From: Bacillota bacterium
Lineage (GTDB): Bacteria; Bacillota; Clostridia; Christensenellales; Aristaeellaceae
Direction: 5' to 3'
Assembly: GCA_023436585.1 (NCBI GenBank)
Contig: JAEZIN010000012.1
Coordinates: forward strand, 124,001 to 188,000
DNA length: 64,000 nucleotides
Shown piece after piece: positions 44,443-53,563 of the stretch. Positions within the stretch are counted from its first letter, which is position 1; each line of letters starts with the position of its first letter. Made by a program: the position numbers and the translations under genes. The notes below the pieces were generated by a model. That model saw only the letters and a list, made by a program, of their open reading frames with translations. It was not told the origin of the DNA and did not search any database.

Positions 44443-45786
44443 TTACTTCTTGTAAATTTCGTCAATGGCCGCCTGGATTGCGGGCTTCTTTTCCGCAATG
44501 ATGGCAGCGGGGGTGGATGTGCCGGCATAGATGGCGTTGACAATGGATACCACGTCTTCCGCGGTGACACCGGCTTTGTAGATACCGGTAGACTTGGTCA
44601 GGCCGTTGTAGTAGATGTTCGCCATTTGCGCAACGGACTCCTCGTCACGGCAGTAACGGGTGAACTTCGTAACGGCTTTGTCTTCCTGGGAAAGTTCGGG
44701 ATACAGGTCATCAAACAGGTCGTTGTAGAACAGCAGCGCCGCCTTGGCATGCTCGTCATCCACGTTGGAGGGTATGAAGTACACAGCCTGGCTGGAGATG
44801 TCGTCGATATGACCGGTGGCCTGCGGGCCCATGGGGAAGGGCACCAGACCGAAATCATCTTCCATAGACCATGCATTGAAGCATTCGATGATCCACTGTT
44901 CCGCGCGCAGCATGCCGATCTGGCCGCCGGTGAACATCTTCACGGCCGTATCCCACTCGGCGCCAAGCTCGGTAACAAATATGGATTTGTCCACGCTTGC
45001 CATTTGAGCGGCCAGGTTCAAGGCTTCCAGGGAGTTGGCGGAGTCCATGGAGAACGCGGGCGTTTCGCCGCTGTAATCCACTACGCTGCCATTGTTGGCG
45101 TAGATCATGGAAACGGCCAGCCAGGGAGCATCAAAGGCGGACAGGCCCCACTGGGTGTTGACGCCGTTGGCATCGAACTTGGTCATTGCCTTGGCATACT
45201 TCTGCAGCGCCTCAAAGTTCCATTCGCCGCGGGCGAGCAGATCATAGGGGCTCTCCAGTCCGGCTTCTTCCACAAGACGCTTGTTGAAGGCGATCATGCT
45301 GTTGATTTCGGCCTTTTCCTTGTTCAGGCCGTACAGCTTACCACCCAGCGTGCCTTCTTCCAAAGCGGCGGGATTGAAGCTCTTCAGATCCAAGCCCAAT
45401 TCTTCCACCAAGCCGGTGATATCCTTCACCGCGCCGGCATTGACCCAGCCGGAGAAGACCCAGGGGAAGGCGAACATCAAATCGCCATAAGGTTCGCCGG
45501 CCATAATTGTGGTTACCATATTATCGTAATAGTCTTCGGGGCCTTTGCGGTATTCGAACTTAACGTTGTACTTCTTTTCCAGTTCCGCCACCCTAGTGAT
45601 AAAGCGGTCCGTCTCGTCATTCTGGCCGGGCGTCAGGTCTTTGCCCCAGTAGTTGCACAGTGATACGGTGATGCCGCCAAAGTCGTAGGTCTTCTCCTGG
45701 GCTGCGGCCGGCAAGACGATCATGCCGCACAGCAGCGTCAGGCACAGCATGAGTCCTGCAAGGCGCTTCATTCCTGTGAGCTTCAT
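44443..45786 (-). CDS. Extracellular solute-binding protein (family 1), first gene of glycan operon
   Basis: This 447-residue protein has a signal peptide (about 1-29) ending P-A-A-A before QEK. The mature protein is a typical carbohydrate-binding lobe pair of normal length, with VAELEKKYNVKFEY (about 67-80), MAGEPYGDLMFAFPWVF (about 95-111) and a C-terminal helix ending AIQAAIDEIYKK. GGAGG precedes ATG 45786. It is promoter-proximal, with a consensus-like promoter and an inverted repeat upstream and a hairpin downstream, so it is probably the most abundant product of the operon. It may serve the permeases at 33081-34953, since the other binding protein is coupled to 39682-41512. Confidence 0.85.
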   Translation of the reverse strand: MKLTGMKRLAGLMLCLTLLCGMIVLPAAAQEKTYDFGGITVSLCNYWGKDLTPGQNDETDRFITRVAELEKKYNVKFEYRKGPEDYYDNMVTTIMAGEPYGDLMFAFPWVFSGWVNAGAVKDITGLVEELGLDLKSFNPAALEEGTLGGKLYGLNKEKAEINSMIAFNKRLVEEAGLESPYDLLARGEWNFEALQKYAKAMTKFDANGVNTQWGLSAFDAPWLAVSMIYANNGSVVDYSGETPAFSMDSANSLEALNLAAQMASVDKSIFVTELGAEWDTAVKMFTGGQIGMLRAEQWIIECFNAWSMEDDFGLVPFPMGPQATGHIDDISSQAVYFIPSNVDDEHAKAALLFYNDLFDDLYPELSQEDKAVTKFTRYCRDEESVAQMANIYYNGLTKSTGIYKAGVTAEDVVSIVNAIYAGTSTPAAIIAEKKPAIQAAIDEIYKK

Positions 45787-45823
45787 TCCGGAAACCTCCT
45801 TTAAAATGTGGGGTTATTCTGAA

Positions 45824-45840
45824 AATGGACCACGTCCATT
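45824..45840. promoter_or_regulatory. 17-bp inverted repeat, candidate operator of the glycan operon
   Basis: AATGGAC-CAC-GTCCATT is a perfect 7-3-7 inverted repeat. It lies about 50 bases downstream of the promoter and 38 bases before the ATG of the first gene. A repressor bound here would block elongation. The divergent ROK regulator at 46205 is the natural candidate. Confidence 0.5.
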
Positions 45841-45893
45841 CTTCATTTGACACTTGGTCGTTCGCGCTTTTGGCCGTCTTGTTTGATGGGCTC

Positions 45894-45922
45894 ATTATAC
45901 CGTATCCCTTTCTCTTTGTAAA
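45894..45922 (-). promoter_or_regulatory. Sigma-A promoter of the long glycan operon
   Basis: On the minus strand TTTACA (45917-45922), 17 bases, TATAAT (45894-45899). The predicted start is near 45887, about 100 nt before ATG 45786. The rest of the gap to 46204 is AT-rich and must hold the plus-strand promoter for the ROK gene, but no pair with normal spacing was found there. Confidence 0.65.
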
Positions 45923-46204
45923 CACATTTTCTTCAAGTATTGAATTTATTTTTTTAGTTTTCAAAATTTATTATTTGATTTTTCGTGTTTTATCGCTCGT
46001 TTTACGGAGCAATCCGAATATATCCTCGAGTTTATTGACAATTTCCAGAACATATAATTTCTAGTATGAAATTAAAATTGCAATAAGTCGGCCACTTTCC
46101 TCCATCCACTATTTACAAGGGGGCTGGGGTATGATACACTTGAAATTACAGGATTTTTGATACATGATTTCCTTCGTTTAAAAAGGATGGCAGGAGATGA
46201 ACGC

Positions 46205-47371
46205 ATGCTGCTGACCGACTACCTCACCACAGCCAAACCGAACAAGCATGATAACTCCACCCTCTTTTTAAAGCAGATTGAAGGGTGGATACGCTTGTCC
46301 CGCACCGACGCCGCCCAGCTATGCGCCATGAACCCAGCCAGCGTCACAGCACTGAGCAACGAGCTGATGGAGGCCGGACTCATTCGGGAATGCGGCCGGG
46401 CGCTGACGCTCAGCGGGCGCAAGCCCGTCTTTCTGGAGCTCACGCCCACAGCCGGCGTCAGCGCAGCGCTTTTGCTGGAGGGAACGTATAGCCGTCTCAC
46501 CATACATAATCTGCACCATGAAATTGCTGCCTCTCTATTGCTCCCGCCCCTTAGTGCGGGTGACAGCTTGAAAACGCTGCACAGCAGCGTAACATCATTT
46601 TTACAGGAAGTCCTGCCTCAAGGTCTTCTGGGATTGTGCGTGATTCGAGGCGACGGCGCGCCACAGGACGTGAGTGACATGGAGGAGCTTTGCGCCCAGC
46701 TGGAAAAATCGCTGCCAGTTCCCGTCTACGCTGCAGGTGCCGTCAGCCTGTGCTGTCTTTCGGAAGGCCACCTGCATTATCCCGATACGCACAGCTGTGT
46801 CGCATGCCTGTCTGTTACGCCATATCAGGTACGTACCGGCGTCATGTTTGGCGACCAGCTCTTGTTTAACCATTTTCAATCCGGAGACGCCGGCTATGCC
46901 CTGAATACGGACAGACGTCCGCCCGTGATGCTCAAGGATAGAGTCTGCCTGAACAGCCTGGCGACCAGTGCGCTTGCCTACCGCATGACCCATCCCGATG
47001 CGCCTTTCCGTCCGGAAGACTTGATGGGAGAGGAAGCGCCTCACCTGTACATTATGCGTCTGGCCATGGCAGGACAAAGCGCCGCACGCAAGCTTCTTGA
47101 TGATTACGCATACGGTCTTTCCATATTGATATATAACACCGTATGCCAGTATGGTCCTTCATTGATGGTGCTCCAGCACGAGGTGCTATCGCTTTTGGAG
47201 GCCGCCGGTACGCGTATCCAAAAGGAGATGGACAGGCTGTTCACCCCTGGTCAGTTACGGCCCAAAATCATCGCGTCGCAGCTTGGTGCCATTGCGCCGC
47301 TATACGGTGCCAGCCGGTTTGTGCTGCGCAGCGCCTTGAGTGGCACTGCGCTTGTAAGGAGGCTGGTCTGA
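46205..47371 (+). CDS. ROK-family (NagC/XylR-like) transcriptional regulator
   Basis: This protein of about 388 residues starts at ATG 46205 with AGGAG eight bases upstream; a TTG-started extension to 46157 is possible. The N-terminal winged helix (about 15-75) shows LSRTDAAQLCAMNPASVTAL and LIRECGRALTLSGRKPVFLEL, typical of ROK repressors. The C-terminal ROK domain (about 80-388) is divergent: the usual DxGxT ATP motif and the Cys-rich zinc motif are not evident. It overlaps the GH3 gene by one base (TGATGG) and diverges from the glycan operon. It probably represses both in the absence of a sugar ligand. Confidence 0.75.
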   Translation: MLLTDYLTTAKPNKHDNSTLFLKQIEGWIRLSRTDAAQLCAMNPASVTALSNELMEAGLIRECGRALTLSGRKPVFLELTPTAGVSAALLLEGTYSRLTIHNLHHEIAASLLLPPLSAGDSLKTLHSSVTSFLQEVLPQGLLGLCVIRGDGAPQDVSDMEELCAQLEKSLPVPVYAAGAVSLCCLSEGHLHYPDTHSCVACLSVTPYQVRTGVMFGDQLLFNHFQSGDAGYALNTDRRPPVMLKDRVCLNSLATSALAYRMTHPDAPFRPEDLMGEEAPHLYIMRLAMAGQSAARKLLDDYAYGLSILIYNTVCQYGPSLMVLQHEVLSLLEAAGTRIQKEMDRLFTPGQLRPKIIASQLGAIAPLYGASRFVLRSALSGTALVRRLV

Positions 47372-48984
47372 TGGAAACACAAGTCATGCACAGCATTGAA
47401 ACGCAGCTTTCCCGCATGACGGTAGAGCAAAAGCTGGGGCAGCTATTTTGCATCAGCCTGGGGTCTACCAGCGTGGACGCGGAGTTTTTGGAGGCTGTTC
47501 AGGGTTATTGCTTCGGCAATGCCAGCCTTTACGGCCTGAACATACAAACGCTCAAGCAGGTCCGGGCCATGACGCAAAATATCCAGGAGGAGATGACGCT
47601 GGCCAGCGGCGGGGTGGAAGCGCTGATCACCGTGGATGAGGAGGGCGGCAGCGCCTCTCAGTTTTCCTTCGGCGTAACGAAGATGCCCGGTAACTTTTCA
47701 TTAGGAGCCGCAAACGATGTGGAAAGCATCCGCCTGATGGGGCAGATACTGGGCAATGAGCTGAGCGACGTGGGGTTCAATATGCTTCTGGGCCCAGTGC
47801 TGGATTTGTGCCGTTCGCCCCTCAACCGCATCATCGGCGTGCGTGCTTTCAGCGACGATCCCAAGCGCACCGCCTTGCTGGGCGCAGCCTTTGCAAAGGG
47901 TGTGGAAAAGGGCGGCTGCGCTTGTACCTTCAAGCATTTTCCGGGCCACGGCGCGCCGGTCATGAAAAACGGGCTCCCCATTAATAATTGCACCGAGGAA
48001 GAACTGCTTGAACTCGACGCCCATCCATTCCGGCAGGCAATCCGCGAGGGAGCAAAAAGCATCATGGTGGGACATATCGCATTACCCAAGCTGCACGAAA
48101 ACGGAGAACTCATCCCCGCCAGCCTTTCCGCCCGGATCATCAACAATCTATTACGAGACAAGCTTGGATTTACTGGCGTTGCTATCGCCGACGGCGCCGT
48201 GGCAGAACAATACCCCTTTGCCAAGGCCACAATGCTGGCGTTCAAGGCCGGCACCGATATCATCGTCCATAGTTCCATCCGTCATCAGATTACGGCATGG
48301 AAAGCATTGATGAACGGGCTGCGCAAGGGCAAGTTTACTATGGAGGAACTGGATGAACACGTGCGCCGCATCCTAAAGCTCAAGGCCCATGTAAAAGCCT
48401 GCCGGGAGAATAGGGAAACGCTCTTTGAGCTGGAGAAGAGCACCATCGTGCGGCGGACCATGCAGAAGAGCGTCACGCTTTTACGGGACCCGCTGCATTT
48501 GGTGCCGCTGGGGGACAAATACCGGCGTGCTTTGATCGTATCCCCCGTGCTGGAGAGCCTGAGCATGCTGGACGGTAACTCCAAGGAATTCAACACCTTC
48601 GGGGATCACATGGCGCTTTTGTTCCCCCAAGCCAAGGTGCGCAGGGTATCCCTGGCCCCGACCAGCGAAGAGCGGGAGGAGCTGACATCCCTGGCTGCAG
48701 AATCGGACGTAGTGGTCATCGGCAGTGAAAACGCCAATGAGTTTCCCCAGTATTTGTCCCTCATCAACACTTTGGCTGCGCTTCGCCCCACCATCGTGGT
48801 TTCCCTACGCTTTGCCTATGAGGCAACAGTGATCGACCCTAAAGCCACCGTACTTGGAGCGTTCACCTTCATCAACCAGGCCATGGAAGCTGTAGCGGAT
48901 GTGCTGTCCGGCCGCTTGCAGGCTGAGGGGGAAGTGCCTATCCATTTGGATGGTGATTCAGTCTCCTCCACACCCGAAATGTAA
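47371..48984 (+). CDS. GH3-family hydrolase lacking the NagZ Asp-His dyad
   Basis: ATG 47371 lies eight bases after AAGGAGG and overlaps the ROK stop; the protein is 537 residues. The barrel domain retains VDEEGGSASQFSF (about 89), KHFPGHG (from residue 188) and a nucleophile Asp274 in AIADGAV. However, the segment after KHFPGHG reads APVMKNGLPI instead of DTAVDSH, so the catalytic Asp-His dyad of NagZ is absent. The C-terminal half (about 370-537) contains a typical second GH3 domain. It may be a hexosaminidase using another general acid, a phosphorylase-like variant, or a glucosidase-type relative. The GNAT gene follows by 33 bases. Confidence 0.78.
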   Translation: METQVMHSIETQLSRMTVEQKLGQLFCISLGSTSVDAEFLEAVQGYCFGNASLYGLNIQTLKQVRAMTQNIQEEMTLASGGVEALITVDEEGGSASQFSFGVTKMPGNFSLGAANDVESIRLMGQILGNELSDVGFNMLLGPVLDLCRSPLNRIIGVRAFSDDPKRTALLGAAFAKGVEKGGCACTFKHFPGHGAPVMKNGLPINNCTEEELLELDAHPFRQAIREGAKSIMVGHIALPKLHENGELIPASLSARIINNLLRDKLGFTGVAIADGAVAEQYPFAKATMLAFKAGTDIIVHSSIRHQITAWKALMNGLRKGKFTMEELDEHVRRILKLKAHVKACRENRETLFELEKSTIVRRTMQKSVTLLRDPLHLVPLGDKYRRALIVSPVLESLSMLDGNSKEFNTFGDHMALLFPQAKVRRVSLAPTSEEREELTSLAAESDVVVIGSENANEFPQYLSLINTLAALRPTIVVSLRFAYEATVIDPKATVLGAFTFINQAMEAVADVLSGRLQAEGEVPIHLDGDSVSSTPEM

Positions 48985-49017
48985 AGGGCCGTTCGCCCTT
49001 ATGAAAGGATGAAGCTT

Positions 49018-49491
49018 ATGCCTGATATGCTGGTACACTTGTTGAAACTGCCGGAACTCAAGCCCCTGCTCGCCGACTATGAGGAAAAAGGAATCAAAAT
49101 CCAGCGTGCCATGGTACCGGATATGCGCAGGATTACGGCCTGGGTGGAAAAGAATTTTGGCCATCATTGGGCCAGCGAATGCGAAGTTTGCTTTTCTCGC
49201 CAGCCGGTAAGCTGCTTTATCGCCGTGAAGGACAAGGAAATCCTGGGCTTTTCCTGCTATGAAGCCACCAACAAGAATTTTTATGGCCCAGTTGGCGTGC
49301 TGGAAAGCCAGCGCTCCCTGGGCATCGGCAAGGGATTGCTTATCGCCTGTATGCATGGCATGCGGGAGATGGGCTATGCCTACGCCATTATCGGCGGCGC
49401 AGGGCCTACGGGCTTCTATGAAAAAACAGTGGGTGCGACGGTAATCCCGGATTCCGTGCCCGGCGTCTATAAGGATTTGTTAAAAGAGTAA
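49018..49491 (+). CDS. GNAT-family N-acetyltransferase
   Basis: This 157-residue protein starts at ATG 49018, eight bases after AAGGA; the ATG at 49009 is too close to the site. It is a single GNAT domain with acetyl-CoA loop SQRSLGIGKG (about 96-105) and a C-terminal GPTGFYEKTVGAT signature (about 126-138). Being third in the ROK-GH3-GNAT operon suggests an amino-sugar substrate, but this is inference from neighbours. Confidence 0.75.
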   Translation: MPDMLVHLLKLPELKPLLADYEEKGIKIQRAMVPDMRRITAWVEKNFGHHWASECEVCFSRQPVSCFIAVKDKEILGFSCYEATNKNFYGPVGVLESQRSLGIGKGLLIACMHGMREMGYAYAIIGGAGPTGFYEKTVGATVIPDSVPGVYKDLLKE

Positions 49492-49509
49492 GCGAATAAT
49501 ACACAAAAC

Positions 49510-49552
49510 AAGCGCCTTCCCTTGGCATAACGGCCCGGGAAGGCGCTTTGTT
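49510..49552. terminator. Bidirectional terminator between GNAT and ADP-ribosylglycohydrolase genes
   Basis: AAGCGCCTTCCC (49510-49521) pairs with GGGAAGGCGCTT (49537-49548), followed by TGTTAT; on the other strand the arm is followed by GTTTTGTGT. It lies between convergent genes. Confidence 0.8.
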
Positions 49553-49565
49553 ATAGCTTTCCGAT

Positions 49566-50906
49566 TTACAGGTTTATCAGCTTCATCGTCCGCTCCGTGA
49601 GTTCATCCACATCCACCACCGGAAAATCCGCGATAGAGGTGGCTACCTTTCCTTCAAACGGCGCATACCATCGTTCCTCTATCCTTTGAAAACCTGTCAT
49701 CATGCCCACAATGGAGCCAACCGTCGCTCCGTTGCAGTCTGTATCAAAGGCCGCCTGCACAGCAAGACATATGCTCTTTCCCAAATCGCCTTCGCCGTAT
49801 AAAAGCGCCATGGCCACGATCATGGCGTTGGAATTTGTGTAGCACCAGTCAAAGCTGTTATGGTCGTCAAAGAGTTGATGGATGTTTGTGATTGCGTCCT
49901 CCGCAGGAACACCCTGCTCCCACCAGGCAAGCACCTGCCTGATATCCGCCTGAAGCCTGGACTTTTCAGGAACTTCCGAAAGCCCGGCCAGGATGACGAG
50001 ACGTACGTCCTGCACGCAGGAGGCCGCCGCCAGCATGGCCGCTACAAACATCTCCCCATAGATGCCGTTTTTCACATGGGAGATGCTGGCATCCCGCCAA
50101 GCCATTTCTGCCGCTTTGCTGGTCCGGCCGGGGTTAATATAGCCAAAGAAATCACCCCGTATCTGCGCGCCGATATATTCCCGGAAGGGGTTTTCAAACG
50201 CGGCTGTTTCCGGCGGCAGCAAGCCCAGCAGCGCATTTTTGTAGGCCACACGCTCCGCCGTGCAGGTGGAGAAAACCGGAATCCAGCGAAGCCACCCTTC
50301 CAGCACCTTGGCGGGCGTGAAATCCCAACCATAGGTTTCTACAAGCTTCAGTGCGAACACCGTATAATCCGTATCATCATCCCGGGGGGCGATTCCCCCG
50401 ATGGTATCCCCCAGCCAGCCCTTGGCATGCTCCGGGATACGGTCGAATTGCTCCGCGGGCAGGTCCGTTTTAAAGACATACCTGTTCATGGGATAATTGC
50501 CGGAAGCTTTCAGCAGCGGCCAAATGTGCTCCTTGCCAGACAGGCATTCAAAGGGTTTTCCCAGCAGGCAGCCGGCGATGCGGCCCGTCCATGCGCCTTT
50601 CAGCCGATCAAAAAACACTTCTCGGTCCGGGCGGATATAAGCAGTTTCCATTCTGGCCGGCAGCGCTTTTTGTATGTCTTCAAATCCGGATGGCTCCTCA
50701 AAGGGAAAATCCGTACGCTTTGGAGCGGACAATATCATGCTGCCCAAGGCTTTGGCTTGATGCTCTACATTCCGCACCATGGCCTGCTTTTGCATCTGCA
50801 TGCATTCTTCTTTATAACCGGCTACATCAAGGCCTTCCCTATAAGCCTGTTCCCACTCTACATCCAGCCCCTGGCCATACTTCAGCCAGGTAAGTTCCTC
50901 AATCAT
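49566..50906 (-). CDS. ADP-ribosylglycohydrolase-fold protein
   Basis: This 446-residue protein has an extra N-terminal stretch (about 1-95) and then a DraG/ARH fold. It contains RLKGAWTGRIAGCLLGKPFE (about 101-120), the metal-binding acidic motif R-D-D-D-T-D-Y (about 177) and DTDCNGATVGSI (about 394-405), which supply the dinuclear Mg/Mn ligands. Family members remove ADP-ribose from proteins or nucleosides, but versions located among sugar genes in Bacillota are uncharacterised and may act on nucleoside-like or glycosyl substrates. GGGGGAG precedes ATG 50906. It is a single gene convergent with the ROK operon. Confidence 0.8.
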   Translation of the reverse strand: MIEELTWLKYGQGLDVEWEQAYREGLDVAGYKEECMQMQKQAMVRNVEHQAKALGSMILSAPKRTDFPFEEPSGFEDIQKALPARMETAYIRPDREVFFDRLKGAWTGRIAGCLLGKPFECLSGKEHIWPLLKASGNYPMNRYVFKTDLPAEQFDRIPEHAKGWLGDTIGGIAPRDDDTDYTVFALKLVETYGWDFTPAKVLEGWLRWIPVFSTCTAERVAYKNALLGLLPPETAAFENPFREYIGAQIRGDFFGYINPGRTSKAAEMAWRDASISHVKNGIYGEMFVAAMLAAASCVQDVRLVILAGLSEVPEKSRLQADIRQVLAWWEQGVPAEDAITNIHQLFDDHNSFDWCYTNSNAMIVAMALLYGEGDLGKSICLAVQAAFDTDCNGATVGSIVGMMTGFQRIEERWYAPFEGKVATSIADFPVVDVDELTERTMKLINL

Positions 50907-51117
50907 TTTTGCTCCCCCTCTGCCTTGCCGTTCTTTAACCGATTATAACAATGTGCATATATGCTGTCAACGAAAACTCAAAGATTATTTTACTATCTAA
51001 AATATTTAAACATAAACCAATACTGCCTTTTTGTCTGCCAAAATTCGTGATTCGGCGCATGTTTTACTTTTCTATCTACTTTATTTTTGCGCATGGCCTC
51101 CTTCTTGCCACCTGCCC

Positions 51118-51146
51118 TTGACAATCCATACAGAACCAGTTACGAT
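51118..51146 (+). promoter_or_regulatory. Probable sigma-A promoter of the sensor-GGDEF gene
   Basis: TTGACA (51118-51123), 17 bases, TACGAT (51141-51146), about 50 bases before ATG 51196. The remaining intergenic sequence (50907-51117) is AT-rich without recognised elements. Confidence 0.55.
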
Positions 51147-51195
51147 ACTTACATAAAGATCGTGGATCAAAATGCCAGATCGGAGATAATAAAAT

Positions 51196-53490
51196 ATGGC
51201 AAGCAAAACGCCAGACAGAACGATTTGTGTCATGATCGGCGATGTCAGCTATGACTATACTTTGGAACTGATGAACGGGATCAACGATGCCGCCAAGCGC
51301 GAAAAAGTGCATCTTTTTTACATGACGGGAAAGCAGAATCACGGTGGCCCCGCCGACCCGGACAAGGAACATGAAACAGCCTCCCGCTACAACAGTATAT
51401 ATGATTACGCCAGCCTGGTCGGCGCGGATGCCTGTATCATTTCATGCGGCTCACTTTCCGGCTTTGAGAGCGATGCGGCATACCAACAATTCCTGAAACG
51501 TTTTGAGGGAACCGCATACGTTGTTCTTCAAAAAGAAATCATGGACGGCCCTTTAAAATCATGCATTACCATCGATAATTACAACAGCTTTTGCCAATGC
51601 ATTGAACATTTGATTGCGGACCACGGCTATCAGAAGATAGCCTTCGTTTCAGGCCCGAAGGACCACCCCGAAGCCAAGGAACGGGAACGGGCATACCGTG
51701 ATACAATGAAAAAGCATGGCCTTGCGGTGGAAGAGGGAATGGTTGTTTACGGCGACCTTTCCGGTTTTGTGGATGCGCAGGTATTAGAGCTGCTCATGGA
51801 TTATCCAAGTCTTGACGCCATTGCGTTTTGCAACGATGAGATGGCGAAAGCCGGCTACAGGGTTTGCGCCAAACAAGGCCTTAGAATCGGGAAAGATATT
51901 GCGATAACGGGGTTTGATAACTTTGCAACAGGCCGTACCATGACGCCTCCCCTGACGACCATTTCTCAAAACGCATATAGAACTGGTGAACTGGCTCTCA
52001 TGCAGGCCATCTGCCTGGCGGAGGGAAAGCGCACCGAGTCAGTGAGACTAAAGACCAGCCTGCACATACGTTCTTCCTGCGGCTGCAATCCCTTGGGAGA
52101 AGCCGGCATATTTGACGAAAAAGCGTTGGATGTACAGAAGCATCTGTGCCATATAATCGATACGATACGCGCTGATCTTTTTTGGATGTTTGCCCAGGAT
52201 GGTCAGGAACACCTGAAAGTCATGCTGGAATCGCTAGTGGATCACATTGCATCCCTTGCCCTTTCAAGCCCCTCCGGTCACCTGGATGAACAGGCGCTTG
52301 ATATCTGGCTCACAGCTTTTGCCGGACAGCTGAACAGTTCCGGTGCATTGATCGCAGAGCGCTTGCATCATTATCTATTGCAGATTTCAAACAATCCGGA
52401 ACATCCCGGCATGAAAAACCTTTGCCGAATCCTGCTTTATGTTCAGGGATTCCTCTTTTCCCATGAAACGCGTGAGGCTGCAAATCGGTTTGAAAATTTC
52501 CGTAGCCAGGCCTGGTTTGTGCCAGAATTCATACGGGACCTGGTTGTTTTGGAAGACGAGGATGAAGGCGTATTCCGAAATGTTGTGGGAAAGCTGCGCA
52601 GCATCGGGCTCGACAATTTGTACATATGCCTGCTCCCGGAGCCTCAAATTCTGAGGGAATCAAAGCCAAACGACATTCCGGACAGGCTATTGCTTGCGGC
52701 ATACTTAAGCGGCAGCATATCCAGAGCCTATCCGCGTTCCCGGATGCCCGCCATTGATAAAGAGCGCACACTGCGTACTCTTCCCCACTTGAATCGCGGC
52801 ACCCCTTTGATCAGCTTCAGCATATTCTCCGGAGATGTACAGTATGGAATCCTCCTGTGCGAGGCAAACAAGGAGAAGATACCTCTTCTTCATGTGATTG
52901 GCTTGCAGCTTGGCATACTGATCAACTTTCTGGACCTGAAAGGAAAAGAAAGAATTGTAGGAAAAGAGCTGGAGCTTATCCGTGAAAGAATTGAAATATT
53001 GAACTTTCTGTCGGAGTATGACGCGCTATGCAATGTTTACAACCGCCGGGGATTTATTGAACGGGCCATACATATGAACAGGGAAAATATCGGGAAACAT
53101 GCCTTTTGCGCTTTTATGGATCTCGATCATTTAAAGGAAATCAACGACACTTTCGGTCACGCTGCAGGAGATGAGGCCATCTGTGCTGTCAGCGGTATTC
53201 TGAAAAAAGTGGTACGTACCAATGATTTGATTGCGCGGCTGGGAGGAGACGAATTTGTCGGCATGTTCATAACCGACAATCCAGAGTTTGAAGTGATGTT
53301 CAGGTCAAGGCTCAAGGAAGCCTTTGAGGAGTACAACCGCACCTGCGGAAAGCCATATTACGTAGAGGCCTCCATGGGCATTGCCGCCTTTACCTGCAGT
53401 CAAGGCCTGGAGATCAGCAAAATCATCAGTGAGGCTGACCGTTATCTTTATGAAGAGAAGAAAAACAAACGCGCAAGCGCATTGAAGTAG
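51196..53490 (+). CDS. LacI-type sugar-sensor domain fused to GGDEF diguanylate cyclase
   Basis: This 764-residue protein has residues about 1-290 forming a periplasmic-binding/LacI-type ligand domain (ICVMIGDVSYDYTLELMNGI; AFCNDEMAKAGYRV; DIAITGFDNF) without the LacI helix-turn-helix and without a signal peptide, so it should sense a cytosolic ligand. A Cys-containing link (SSCGC, about 297) leads to a helical middle region (about 300-600). The GGDEF domain (about 610-764) has an intact active motif at 683-687 and the RxxD inhibitory site R674-T-N-D five residues before it, so it should make c-di-GMP with product inhibition. It sits alone beside sugar-uptake operons. Confidence 0.85.
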   Translation: MASKTPDRTICVMIGDVSYDYTLELMNGINDAAKREKVHLFYMTGKQNHGGPADPDKEHETASRYNSIYDYASLVGADACIISCGSLSGFESDAAYQQFLKRFEGTAYVVLQKEIMDGPLKSCITIDNYNSFCQCIEHLIADHGYQKIAFVSGPKDHPEAKERERAYRDTMKKHGLAVEEGMVVYGDLSGFVDAQVLELLMDYPSLDAIAFCNDEMAKAGYRVCAKQGLRIGKDIAITGFDNFATGRTMTPPLTTISQNAYRTGELALMQAICLAEGKRTESVRLKTSLHIRSSCGCNPLGEAGIFDEKALDVQKHLCHIIDTIRADLFWMFAQDGQEHLKVMLESLVDHIASLALSSPSGHLDEQALDIWLTAFAGQLNSSGALIAERLHHYLLQISNNPEHPGMKNLCRILLYVQGFLFSHETREAANRFENFRSQAWFVPEFIRDLVVLEDEDEGVFRNVVGKLRSIGLDNLYICLLPEPQILRESKPNDIPDRLLLAAYLSGSISRAYPRSRMPAIDKERTLRTLPHLNRGTPLISFSIFSGDVQYGILLCEANKEKIPLLHVIGLQLGILINFLDLKGKERIVGKELELIRERIEILNFLSEYDALCNVYNRRGFIERAIHMNRENIGKHAFCAFMDLDHLKEINDTFGHAAGDEAICAVSGILKKVVRTNDLIARLGGDEFVGMFITDNPEFEVMFRSRLKEAFEEYNRTCGKPYYVEASMGIAAFTCSQGLEISKIISEADRYLYEEKKNKRASALK

Positions 53491-53563
53491 CCGCCGGTTT
53501 GGCTGACAAACCAAAAAGTGAATAACCCAAATCAGCATATTTCGTTTTGAAGCGCCGCTTCGT

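Noticed and set aside
44398..45663. Plus-strand frame of 421 codons, and the 349-codon minus frame at 56405-57454
   Set aside because: Both are antisense shadows of clear solute-binding-protein genes and match no family.
46035..46058. TTGACA followed by TATAAT upstream of the ROK gene
   Set aside because: The spacer is only 12 bases, too short for a sigma-A promoter.
49566..50906. ADP-ribosylglycohydrolase considered as part of a toxin-antitoxin or phage-defence system
   Set aside because: No ADP-ribosyltransferase or defence gene is adjacent; the neighbours are sugar-metabolism genes.
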